Below are positions 1 through 7,810 of a stretch of DNA of 64,000 nt, in pieces. Numbering within the stretch: position 1 is the first letter of the stretch; the number at the start of each line of letters is the position of its first letter. Source of the stretch: Pararhizobium sp. YC-54 (GTDB lineage Bacteria > Pseudomonadota > Alphaproteobacteria > Rhizobiales > Rhizobiaceae). The notes beneath the pieces are model-generated. The model saw only the letters and a list, made by a program, of their open reading frames with translations. It made no database searches and had not been told where the DNA came from. Made by a program: the position numbers and the translations under genes. The DNA lies in NCBI RefSeq assembly GCF_025847205.1, contig NZ_JAOYTH010000013.1:62001-126000 (forward strand). The letters run 5' to 3'.

Positions 1-1
1 G

Positions 2-709
2 ACGCTGAAAACAAATCCGGCCGTGGCCCAGGTGCCGGTGATCTTCATGACCGGGCTGACGGAAACCGAGCACGTCGTCCACGCGCTGGAATCCGGCGGT
101 GTCGATTACCTTTCCAAGCCGATCAATATCGATGAGCTGCGCGCCCGCATCCGCGTCCATCTCGCCAATGCGCGCTCGGCGCAAAGCGCGCGTGTCGCAC
201 TGGACGCGGCAGGGCGGCATCTGCTCGCCGTGCGAAGCAACGGCACCATCCAGTGGTCGACACCGCAGGCAACCCGGCTGGTCAATGCGGCGACGGGACG
301 CGATGACGGACTGGACACGCTCGCCGTCCACATCCGTCAATGGCTGCGGGAGCGCGAGAAACACGGCGTGTCCAGGGACGGCCCGCTGATGATCCACCAG
401 AATGGTCAGCCAGTGCTGCAGCTTGCCTATCTCGGCGTAATCGGCGGGGACGAGTTCCTGTTCCGGCTGACCGGCATCAGCCAGACCAGCGACGACGAAA
501 TCCTCCGGCAGAATTTCTCGCTGACAGTGCGTGAGGCACAGGTCCTGCTGTGGATCGCCAAGGGCAAATCCAACCGTGACATCGGCGAAATCCTGGGCCT
601 GAGCGCTCGCACGGTCAACAAGCATCTGGAACAGATCTACGTAAAGCTCGGCGTCGAAAACCGTGCATCTGCCGCCGTCAAGGCGGCGAATGCGCTGCGC
701 CAGGAATAA
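2..709 (+). CDS. LuxR-family response regulator, 5' end cut by the window
   Basis: Two-component response regulator and DNA-binding transcription factor. The reading frame is open to the window edge, so the N-terminal half of the receiver, with the phospho-acceptor Asp, lies outside. What is visible: the end of a receiver domain (FMTG, then GGVDYLSKPI, which carries the conserved Lys), a middle segment of about 100 residues of PAS-like size, and a C-terminal LuxR/GerE helix-turn-helix in the last 65 residues (LTVREAQVLLWIAKGKSNRDI and the ARTVNKHLEQIY recognition helix). The GTG at 23 is internal to the receiver and is not the real start. The cognate kinase is probably upstream, off the window. 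The stop abuts the convergent dehydrogenase stop with no spacer. Regulated genes are unknown. Confidence 0.85.
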   Translation, partial: TLKTNPAVAQVPVIFMTGLTETEHVVHALESGGVDYLSKPINIDELRARIRVHLANARSAQSARVALDAAGRHLLAVRSNGTIQWSTPQATRLVNAATGRDDGLDTLAVHIRQWLREREKHGVSRDGPLMIHQNGQPVLQLAYLGVIGGDEFLFRLTGISQTSDDEILRQNFSLTVREAQVLLWIAKGKSNRDIGEILGLSARTVNKHLEQIYVKLGVENRASAAVKAANALRQE

Positions 710-1684
710 TCACGCGACCCTGTCGGGCGGCTCGCGGCCCTCGAAGAAAGCCGTGATGTTTTCCACGACCTTCATGCCCATGGCGGTACGCGTTTCTTCC
801 GTCGCACTGCCCAGATGCGGCAGGAGAACGACATTTTGCAGAGCACGCAACCGCCCGGGAACGTTGGGTTCAACTTCGAAGACATCCAGTCCGGCGCCGC
901 GGATAATACCCGTTTCCAATGCGTGGATCAGCGCCGTCTCATCGACAACATCGCCACGGGCGGTGTTGATGAGATAGGCTTCCGGCTTCATCACCGCCAG
1001 ACGTTGCGGATTGATCAGATGCCGGTTTTCACCGCCGCCCGGGCAATGCAGCGAGACGAAATCGGCGGCCGCCAGCACGTCCTCGACGGTTTCAAGCTGG
1101 CGTGCGCCACACCAGGCGGCTTCCGCCGGATCGATCCTCGACCGGTTGTAAAAGACGACATCCATGTCGAAACCGAAATGGCAGCGTTTCGCCATCGCCT
1201 TGCCGATCCGGCCGAAGCCGACGATCCCCAGCGTCTTTCCAGTCACCTTGGTGCCGATCATGTGTGTCGGACGCCAGCCGGTCCATTGCCCGGCGCGAAC
1301 TTCGCGTTCCCCCTCGCCCGTCCGGCGGGCAACCGACAAGAGCAGCGCCATGGCGATATCGGCGGTGCAGTCCGTGAGCACGCCTGGCGTATTGGTGACA
1401 GTAACGCCGTAATGCCCGGCCGCCGCGATATCGATATGATTGTAGCCGACACCAAAGTTTCCAAGGATCCTCGTGCGGATATCGCCGCCTTCGAACAGCG
1501 AAGCCGGCAGACGGTCGGACACCGTCGGCAGGACCGCATCGAATGACCGAAGCGCGCCGGCAAGAGCGGCGGCATCCATGGCCACATCCGATGCGTTGAA
1601 AGACGCATCGAACTGCGCGGCGAGCACGCGCTCGACCGCATCGGGCCAGCGGCGGGTGACAAGGATGCGTGGTTTTTCGGTCAT
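710..1684 (-). CDS. D-2-hydroxyacid dehydrogenase (glyoxylate/hydroxypyruvate reductase-like)
   Basis: Cytoplasmic NAD(P)-dependent D-isomer 2-hydroxyacid dehydrogenase of 324 aa, the usual family length. The N-terminal part of the catalytic domain is at about 1-100. The Rossmann dinucleotide motif is GIVGFGRIGKAMAKR (about 150-165). The family signature Arg lies in LINTARGDVVDE (about 235), the Glu in GLDVFEVEP, and the active-site His in LLPHLGSAT (about 285). Members reduce glyoxylate, hydroxypyruvate or other 2-ketoacids; the substrate is not decidable here. The gene lies downstream of the liv operon but behind its terminator. It has a perfect inverted repeat about 40 bp upstream of its start, so it is probably transcribed on its own. 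The convergent neighbour ends at the adjacent base. Confidence 0.88.
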   Translation of the reverse strand: MTEKPRILVTRRWPDAVERVLAAQFDASFNASDVAMDAAALAGALRSFDAVLPTVSDRLPASLFEGGDIRTRILGNFGVGYNHIDIAAAGHYGVTVTNTPGVLTDCTADIAMALLLSVARRTGEGEREVRAGQWTGWRPTHMIGTKVTGKTLGIVGFGRIGKAMAKRCHFGFDMDVVFYNRSRIDPAEAAWCGARQLETVEDVLAAADFVSLHCPGGGENRHLINPQRLAVMKPEAYLINTARGDVVDETALIHALETGIIRGAGLDVFEVEPNVPGRLRALQNVVLLPHLGSATEETRTAMGMKVVENITAFFEGREPPDRVA

Positions 1685-1720
1685 CGGCGGCTCCGAACAA
1701 GGTGGTCTTGCGCTGACAAA

Positions 1721-1753
1721 TAGAGCGCTTCGTCTTTAAACGGAAGCGCTCTA
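1721..1753. repeat. Perfect 11-bp inverted repeat upstream of the hydroxyacid dehydrogenase
   Basis: TAGAGCGCTTC at 1721-1731 is exactly mirrored by GAAGCGCTCTA at 1743-1753 around an 11-nt spacer containing TTTAAA. Each arm also contains the palindrome AGCGCT. It lies 37 bp from the start of the dehydrogenase gene. It may be an operator, or a member of a short dispersed palindromic family with a TTTAAAC-type centre; one copy in this window cannot tell which. Confidence 0.7.
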
Positions 1754-1834
1754 ACACAGGAACGGCGTCAATCCACCGGCCCGTTTGGTTGAAACGTCAT
1801 CGCCGGAACCGGCCCATCGAACACGACGGGCAAG

Positions 1835-1866
1835 AACACAAAAAGGCCCGGCAATGCCGGGCCTTT
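1835..1866 (-). terminator. Intrinsic terminator of the liv operon
   Basis: Read on the minus strand, a perfect GC-rich stem (AAAGGCCCGGC pairing with GCCGGGCCTTT, loop of three, 1842-1866) is followed by a T-rich tract ending near 1835. It starts 37 bp past the livK stop. Confidence 0.85.
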
Positions 1867-1903
1867 CGCGGTCCACAAGGACCGATAAGCAGATCCGGAA
1901 CGA

Positions 1904-3022
1904 CTATTCGTTCTGGAAGTAGCTGTACTTGCCGTCGTCACCCTTCTTCCAGGTGTACATGACGTAGTCCGGACGGGTGATGTCGCCCTTGTCGTCATAG
2001 CCGAATTCGCCGATGACGGTGTGGAACGGACCCTTGCCCTTGATGTTCTCGGCAACAGCCTGCGGGTCGTTGCCGCCGGTGGTCTTGGCAGCTTCTGCGA
2101 TGACCTGCAGGGCAGCATAGGAGTAGAGCGTGTAGGCTTCCGGTTCGAAACCAGCGGCGCGGAACTTTTCAACCAGTTCCTTTGCGGCCGGGTTCTTGCG
2201 CGGATCCGGAGCGAACGTCATCAGCGTGCCGTCAACAGCATCGCCAGCGATCGAAGCAAGTTCGTTCGAAACGATACCGTCGCCGGACAGCAGCGTGGCC
2301 TTCAGGCCCTGGTCGGCCATCTGGCGCATGATGAGACCGGCTTCCGTGTGCAGACCGCCGTAGTAAACCAGCGATACGCCGGCTTCCTTCATCTTGGCGA
2401 TCAGGGCCGAGAAGTCCTTGTCGCCTGCCGTGATACCTTCGTAGACGACTTCCTTGACGCCGGCTTCGTTCATGGCAGCCTTGGTCAGGTCAGCGAGGCC
2501 CTGGCCATAAGGTGTCTTGTCGTGAACGACGGCAACCTTGGCGTCCTTGAAGTTTGCGGCGATGTAAGCACCGGCAACGGCACCCTGCTGGTCGTCACGG
2601 CCGCAGGTACGGAAGGTGTTCCACAGACCACGCTCGGTGAAGACCGGGTTGGTGGACGCAGGAGTGATCTGCAAGATGCCGTTTTCAGCGTAGACTTCCG
2701 AAGCCGGGATCGAAACGCCGGAGTTGAAGTGGCCGATGACGAACTTGACGCCGTCGGCAACGAACTTGTTGGCAACGGAAACGCCCTGCTTCGGATCGGA
2801 AACGTCGTCGCCGAGCACGACCTTGATCTGTTCGCCATTGATACCGCCGGCGGCATTGATATCAGCTGCGGCCTGTTCGGCACCCTTCTGGAGCTGCGCG
2901 CCGAAAGCTGCGTTCGGGCCTGTCAACGGGCCAGCAACACCAACCAGCAGGTCAGCCCATGCAGTGCCGCTGAAAGCGACCATTGCAGTCAGCGCAACAG
3001 CTGACAAAAGTGACTTTTTCAT
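1904..3022 (-). CDS. livK: Branched-chain amino acid ABC transporter substrate-binding protein
   Basis: Periplasmic type-I binding protein of 372 aa that delivers Leu/Ile/Val (or related amino acids) to the LivHM/LivGF importer. It has a Sec signal peptide (MKK, hydrophobic stretch, likely cleavage after AWA at about residue 23). The mature protein has the Peripla_BP_6 pattern: [15 protein letters not shown] at the start, [12 protein letters not shown] at about 60, and [15 protein letters not shown] at about 95. The ATG is preceded by a GGGAG Shine-Dalgarno. It is the last gene of the liv operon, 123 bp after DUF6867, and is followed by a strong terminator. That spacing suggests it may also have its own promoter for high expression. 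The exact ligand is inferred from family membership only. Confidence 0.92.
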   Translation of the reverse strand: MKKSLLSAVALTAMVAFSGTAWADLLVGVAGPLTGPNAAFGAQLQKGAEQAAADINAAGGINGEQIKVVLGDDVSDPKQGVSVANKFVADGVKFVIGHFNSGVSIPASEVYAENGILQITPASTNPVFTERGLWNTFRTCGRDDQQGAVAGAYIAANFKDAKVAVVHDKTPYGQGLADLTKAAMNEAGVKEVVYEGITAGDKDFSALIAKMKEAGVSLVYYGGLHTEAGLIMRQMADQGLKATLLSGDGIVSNELASIAGDAVDGTLMTFAPDPRKNPAAKELVEKFRAAGFEPEAYTLYSYAALQVIAEAAKTTGGNDPQAVAENIKGKGPFHTVIGEFGYDDKGDITRPDYVMYTWKKGDDGKYSYFQNE

Positions 3023-3145
3023 CTTGTTACTCCCAAAAAAATTGAGCGGGTGCCTTTTTGGAACCAGTCACGATACCCACCATAACCGTGCCGGTGTTCT
3101 TATATCCGCATCAGCGTGTAAGACGCCTTTGCGGGGTTCCCTCTG

Positions 3146-3490
3146 TCATTTGGCCTTCCACGAAAACGGCGAAACCTTTTCGTAAAGCCAGTAGTAATTG
3201 TTGGTCATCTGCTGCGTACGGTAGTAGCGGTAACCAGCCGTAGCAAACAGCAAAAGGACGATCGTGTCCACGACATAGTACTGTAAAGTCAACATGCTGC
3301 CGTTGAAAAGCGCGTGATGGATGAAGCGGATCGCCACACCCAGAAGTAGCGTATAGAACACCAGGACCCCATAGTTTTTCCAGCCTTCGGCAGCGCTCTT
3401 TCCGGTGCGCCATGCCGTCCAGCCGCCCATCACGACGGTGATAAGCAGAAAGTACAGAACCGAGGGTTCTTCGTAGAGAATGCCTTGCAT
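3146..3490 (-). CDS. DUF6867 family membrane protein in the liv operon
   Basis: Small membrane protein of 114 aa. I chose the ATG at 3490 because AAGGGGAGA sits 7-10 bases upstream; the open frame extends to 3580 without a convincing ribosome site. After a short N-terminal stretch (MQGILYEEPS) there are about three hydrophobic segments (about 11-30, 45-65 and 75-95), with an Arg/Tyr-rich stretch (YRYYRTQQ) and a C-terminal tail ending FSWKAK. It is recognised as the family I know as DUF6867, which occurs next to rhizobial liv genes. The function is not established. Its position between livF and livK suggests an accessory role in this importer, but that is inference. Confidence 0.75.
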   Translation of the reverse strand: MQGILYEEPSVLYFLLITVVMGGWTAWRTGKSAAEGWKNYGVLVFYTLLLGVAIRFIHHALFNGSMLTLQYYVVDTIVLLLFATAGYRYYRTQQMTNNYYWLYEKVSPFSWKAK

Positions 3491-3610
3491 TCCGTTTCTC
3501 CCCTTCAAGGCGCTGTGCGGGCATCGAGCCGCACGGGAACGCCTTCCATATGCCGAATGTGTAAACCGGTCCGCGCCCAAGGAGCCCTCAGCCCGCGGTC
3601 CGGAATGCCA

Positions 3611-4336
3611 TCAATGATGGCCGCCCTCGAGATAGGCGGCGCGCACTTCCGGATTGGCGAGCAATTCCTTGCCGCTGCCGCTCATCGTCACCTTGCCGTT
3701 GACCATGACGTAACCACGGTGCGACAGCTTCAAGGCCGCAAAGGCGTTCTGCTCGACGAGGAACACGGTCAGGCCTTCCTCTTCATTGAGCTTCTTGATC
3801 GCAGCGAAAATGCCCTTGACGATCAGCGGCGCAAGCCCAAGCGACGGCTCGTCGAGAAGCAGCAGCTTCGGACGCGCCATCAGCGCGCGGCCGATCGACA
3901 GCATTTGCTGCTCGCCGCCCGACAACGTTCCGCCACGCTGCGCCTGACGCTCTTTCAGCCGCGGGAAAAGTGTGAAGATCTTTTCCACGTCCTCGTTGAA
4001 ATGCTTCAGATTGTCGAGGCTCGCGCCCATCTGAAGATTTTCCAACACAGTCATGCGCGGGAAGATGCGTCGGCCTTCCGGGGACTGGGCAACGCGCAGC
4101 CGCGCAATTTCGTGCGTCGGCATCCGGGTGATGTCCTGACCGTCGAAGGTCACCGTACCGGTCTTTGCCTGCGGGCTGCCGCAGATGGTCATCATCAGCG
4201 TCGACTTGCCGGCACCGTTGGCGCCGATCATGCAGACGATCTCGCCGCGCTTGACTTCGACATCGACGCCAGCGAGCGCACGAATATTGCCGTAATAGGT
4301 CTCGACGGCTTTTACATTCAGGAGGGTATCGCTCAT
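3611..4336 (-). CDS. livF: Branched-chain amino acid ABC transporter ATP-binding protein LivF
   Basis: One of the two cytoplasmic ATPases of the liv importer, 241 aa. Walker A is GANGAGKST (about 38-46). The ABC signature is TLSGGEQQML (about 137), Walker B is LLLLDEPSLGLAP (about 158), and the switch His is replaced by the LivF-typical VEQN (about 195). LivF proteins lack the extra loop found in LivG, which matches the shorter length. The ATG overlaps the livG stop as TGATG, so translation is probably coupled. DUF6867 follows after 120 bp. Confidence 0.95.
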   Translation of the reverse strand: MSDTLLNVKAVETYYGNIRALAGVDVEVKRGEIVCMIGANGAGKSTLMMTICGSPQAKTGTVTFDGQDITRMPTHEIARLRVAQSPEGRRIFPRMTVLENLQMGASLDNLKHFNEDVEKIFTLFPRLKERQAQRGGTLSGGEQQMLSIGRALMARPKLLLLDEPSLGLAPLIVKGIFAAIKKLNEEEGLTVFLVEQNAFAALKLSHRGYVMVNGKVTMSGSGKELLANPEVRAAYLEGGHH

Positions 4337-5214
4337 CAGTGCGTGTCTCCCGGCGCGATTTCCGCGATCTGTTCGATCACCTCTTCGACCTCATCATCTT
4401 CAACACCGAGGTAGGCGGCAATAACCTTCGGATCGTGCTTCACAAAGTCCGGATTGCCGTCGGAAATCTTCTGGCCGTATTCCAGCACCACGACATGGTC
4501 GGAGATTTCCATGACCACCGCCATGTCATGCTCGATCAAAAGGATCGACGTTTCCGTGTCCTTGCGGATGCTGCGCAGCAACTCGTTGAGGGCAAGGGAT
4601 TCACGCGGATTAAGGCCGGCTGCAGGTTCGTCGAGACAAAGGAATTCCGGCCCCGTGCACATGGCGCGGGCGATTTCCAGGCGGCGCTGTGCGCCGTATG
4701 GCAGATCGCCGGCAGGATCGTCGGCGCGGTCCGTCAAATTTGCCTTGTCAAGCCAGTACTTTGCACGCTCGATCGATTCGCCGACCGCCGCCTTGTAGGT
4801 CGGGAAGCCGAGCAGGCCGAGGATGGTATAGCCAGAAGCCAGCATCAGCTTGTTGTGCTGGGCGACCAAAAGGTTCTCCAGAACCGTCAGGCCCGAGAAC
4901 AATCGGATGTTCTGGAAGGTACGGGCCACCTTGGCGTCGCGATTGACCTCGAAATCCGACATGCGTTCGAGCAGATATTCCTTGCCCGCTTTCTGCCGCA
5001 TCGTGATCATGCCCATCGTCGGCTTGTAGAAGCCGGTGATGCAGTTGAAGACTGTCGTCTTGCCGGCGCCGTTCGGGCCGATGAGCGCGGTGATGTCGCC
5101 GCGATAGGCTTCGAACGACAGGTCGTTGATGGCCATCAGGCCGCCAAACCGCATCGACAGATGCTCGACTTTGAGGATTGGATCTTTTGTCATTGTATCT
5201 GTCTCGAGGGCCAT
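4336..5214 (-). CDS. livG: Branched-chain amino acid ABC transporter ATP-binding protein LivG
   Basis: Second ATPase of the liv importer, 292 aa. The start at 5214 overlaps the livM stop as TGATG and fits family length; the open frame continues upstream inside livM without meaning. An alternative start, MTKDP, is seven codons later. Walker A is GPNGAGKTTVF. The LivG-specific insertion follows, with ARTFQNIRLFSGLTVLEN. The signature is degenerate (LPYGAQRRLEIARAM), as is normal for LivG. Walker B is FLCLDEPAAGLNP and the switch region is LLIEHDM. The C-terminus is long and acidic (DDEVEEVIEQ), a variant seen in alphaproteobacteria. Confidence 0.94.
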   Translation of the reverse strand: MALETDTMTKDPILKVEHLSMRFGGLMAINDLSFEAYRGDITALIGPNGAGKTTVFNCITGFYKPTMGMITMRQKAGKEYLLERMSDFEVNRDAKVARTFQNIRLFSGLTVLENLLVAQHNKLMLASGYTILGLLGFPTYKAAVGESIERAKYWLDKANLTDRADDPAGDLPYGAQRRLEIARAMCTGPEFLCLDEPAAGLNPRESLALNELLRSIRKDTETSILLIEHDMAVVMEISDHVVVLEYGQKISDGNPDFVKHDPKVIAAYLGVEDDEVEEVIEQIAEIAPGDTH

Positions 5215-6605
5215 CAGCCGTGCCCTTCCTTGGTAAAGCTGCCCGATACACTCTTGCGTTCCTTCAGGAATGCCGTGGGTTCGCGCGAGCCGACAAAGCC
5301 GCGTGGTTTCCACACCATGACAATGATCATGGCCAGGCCGAAGATCAGCATGCGGTAGAGTTCCGGGGTGAAATCGGGGCCGAAAATCCGTTTCAGGAAA
5401 TCCATTTCACGCAGCAGTTCGGTACCGCCGATCATCAAGGTCGCGGCAACGGCGATGCCAACCAGAGACCCCATGCCGCCGAGAACGACGATTGCGAGAA
5501 TGATCGCGGATTCCAGGAAGACGAAGGATTCCGGCGACACGAAGCCCTGGCGGACGGCAAAGAACGAACCTGCAATCCCCCCGAACATCGCGCCGGTAGC
5601 AAATGCCGTCAGCTTCGTCGTCACCGTATTGATGCCGAGCGAACGGCAGGCGATTTCGTCCTCGCGCAGCGCTTCCCAGGCCCGGCCGATCGGCATGCGC
5701 CGCAGGCGGATCGTGACGAAGGCGGCAAGCATGCAGAGCGCCAGGGCCAGATAGAAGAGGAAAATCTTGTAGTAGGCCGACGACATCGGCAGGCCGAATG
5801 CCTTGGCGAAATTATTCGTGGCACTGACATCGAAGGACCAGATGCCGAAGACGCTTGCCTTGGCGATACCCGAGATACCGAAGGTGCCCTTGGTGACCTC
5901 TGTCCAGTTGATCAGAACCAACCGGATGATTTCCCCGAAGGCGAGCGTCACGATCGCCAGATAGTCACCCTTGAGGCGCAGCACCGGGAAACCGAGGATC
6001 GTGCCCCACAGCGCAGCCAGGATGCCGGCCATTGGCAGGAGCAGCCAGAAGGACAGGCCGAGGTAGGAAGACAAGAGCGCGTAGGAATAGGCACCGACCG
6101 CATAGAAGGCGACATAACCGAGATCGAGAAGGCCGGCGAGGCCGACGACGATGTTCAACCCCCAGGCCAGCAACACATAGATGAGGATCTGGATGCCGAA
6201 GTTGTCGACCCATTTTAGCGAGCCCTGAAAACCGAAAAGCGCGACCATCAGTATCGGATAGACAACGAGGGCAGCGACAGCGAGCAGGCCGAAATTGCGC
6301 GCAACGAAGCCCGCCTCCCGCTCGGCTGCCGGAGCTGCAGCCTTCGCCGCCCTGCGCGTTTCGAACCAGGGGCGAACATAGGCGACCGCCAGGAAACGTC
6401 CGACCATGGCAATCGCGACAAAGGTCGCCAAAAGGCCCCAGCGCTGGACGAGGACGAGTTCATTCAGGATGTTCTGGTCGGTCTTCAGACCGACATAGAG
6501 CACGAAGAGACCAAGCGCGACGATGCCAGCATAAAAAGCCTCGCGCAGAGCCCGCACCATCAGATTGCTGCCGGCGCTCTCGGTAGTGTTGGTAATGTTT
6601 GCCAT
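5214..6605 (-). CDS. livM: Branched-chain amino acid ABC transporter permease LivM
   Basis: Inner-membrane permease of 463 aa. The first 120 or so residues form the LivM N-terminal extension (DUF3382 type) with two membrane segments. The core permease begins near [29 protein letters not shown] (about 145) and carries the EAA-like loop [20 protein letters not shown] at about 330, the contact site for the ATPases. It ends with LRMLIFG-type transmembrane helices and a hydrophilic tail. It starts 4 bp after the livH stop and overlaps the livG start, so it is co-translated with both. Confidence 0.94.
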   Translation of the reverse strand: MANITNTTESAGSNLMVRALREAFYAGIVALGLFVLYVGLKTDQNILNELVLVQRWGLLATFVAIAMVGRFLAVAYVRPWFETRRAAKAAAPAAEREAGFVARNFGLLAVAALVVYPILMVALFGFQGSLKWVDNFGIQILIYVLLAWGLNIVVGLAGLLDLGYVAFYAVGAYSYALLSSYLGLSFWLLLPMAGILAALWGTILGFPVLRLKGDYLAIVTLAFGEIIRLVLINWTEVTKGTFGISGIAKASVFGIWSFDVSATNNFAKAFGLPMSSAYYKIFLFYLALALCMLAAFVTIRLRRMPIGRAWEALREDEIACRSLGINTVTTKLTAFATGAMFGGIAGSFFAVRQGFVSPESFVFLESAIILAIVVLGGMGSLVGIAVAATLMIGGTELLREMDFLKRIFGPDFTPELYRMLIFGLAMIIVMVWKPRGFVGSREPTAFLKERKSVSGSFTKEGHG

Positions 6606-6609
6606 GAAA

Positions 6610-7512
6610 TTATACCTTCTCGACTTCCGGCCGACCCAGAATACCAGATGGCTTGAAAATCAGCACGACGGCGAGGATCGAGAATGTCGCGACATCCTTG
6701 TAGTCGATGGTGAAATAGGCGGACCACAGCGACTCGATGAGGCCGATCATCAAACCGCCCAGCACGGCACCCGGCAGCGAGCCGATGCCACCCAGAACGG
6801 CGGCCGTGAAAGCCTTGACGCCCGGCGTAAAGCCGTCGGTGAAGACGATGACGCCGTAATACATCAGGTACATGGTACCGGCGACGGCAGCCAGCGCCGC
6901 GCCCATGACGAAGGTGATCGAGATCGTCTTGTCGACGTCGATACCCAGCAGCGCCGCCATCTTGCGGTCCTGCTCGGTTGCGCGCTGTGCGCGTCCAAGC
7001 GGCGTATGATTGACGATGTACCAGAAGATCGTCAGCAGAACCGCTGTAACCATGACAATGATGATCTGTTTCAGCGAGATCGAAATGCCGAAAACATCGT
7101 AAACCGACGATACCAGCGGTGGCACCGGCTTGTTGCGCGGGCCCTGCGTCACCTGAATGAAGTTCGACAGCGCGATGGACATGCCGATCGCGGTGATCAG
7201 CGGCGCCAGACGAAACGAACCGCGCAAGGGCCGGTAGGCCATTTTTTCAATGACCCAGTTCCACAGTCCCGTCATCAGCATCGCCACGACGATCATGACG
7301 AACAGCGCAAGCGCGATCGGAATTCCACCGAACAGCCCAACAAGAACCAGGTAAACGATGAGCGCTGCAAAACCGCCAAGCATGAATATATCGCCGTGGG
7401 CGAAGTTTACCATGCCGATAATGCCGTAAACCATTGTATAACCAATGGCAATCAAACCGTAAATCGAGCCAAGAGTCAGCCCATTGACGAGCTGCTGGAC
7501 AAAATACTCCAT
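6610..7512 (-). CDS. livH: Branched-chain amino acid ABC transporter permease LivH
   Basis: First gene of the liv operon; inner-membrane permease of 300 aa. The ATG at 7512 gives the canonical LivH N-terminus ([20 protein letters not shown]), and a GGGGGA ribosome site lies upstream; the frame stays open to 7611 without support. About eight hydrophobic segments are present. The EAA-type loop [20 protein letters not shown] is near residue 195. With LivM it forms the membrane channel. The promoter must lie in the 7513-7810 gap. Confidence 0.94.
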   Translation of the reverse strand: MEYFVQQLVNGLTLGSIYGLIAIGYTMVYGIIGMVNFAHGDIFMLGGFAALIVYLVLVGLFGGIPIALALFVMIVVAMLMTGLWNWVIEKMAYRPLRGSFRLAPLITAIGMSIALSNFIQVTQGPRNKPVPPLVSSVYDVFGISISLKQIIIVMVTAVLLTIFWYIVNHTPLGRAQRATEQDRKMAALLGIDVDKTISITFVMGAALAAVAGTMYLMYYGVIVFTDGFTPGVKAFTAAVLGGIGSLPGAVLGGLMIGLIESLWSAYFTIDYKDVATFSILAVVLIFKPSGILGRPEVEKV

Positions 7513-7810
7513 CAATATCCCCCGGGTCTGATCCTCGTAGGCCAGACCTCTTCTTTTCGTGGCTCTTTCTGAGCCCTTTCGATAGGGGATTCCATAATGC
7601 TTTCGAACCAAAAGTGAAGCTTAAAATGATGCTTTCCTGAATTTCTTTCCCAATTTAGTGAGATTGACGCTTAAACAGCCAAAAAATCAAAAATGTAGCA
7701 GTTTGAGGCATGTTTTCGAGCATCAAACCGTGATTCCTACGGCCATCAGCACAAACCGGCCGGCCGGCACGAACAGCACCAGCCAGCCTCTGGGATCGTG
7801 GCCAAACCGG
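7513..7810. other. Intergenic region upstream of livH
   Basis: 298 bp with no convincing gene. The half near livH is AT-richer (7600-7720) and should hold the liv promoter. An imperfect inverted repeat (GTTTGA at 7701-7706 with TCAAAC at 7723-7728) is followed, on the minus strand, by two T-runs and might end transcription from the upstream flavoprotein gene. I could not fix a sigma-70 or sigma-54 promoter with confidence. Confidence 0.4.
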
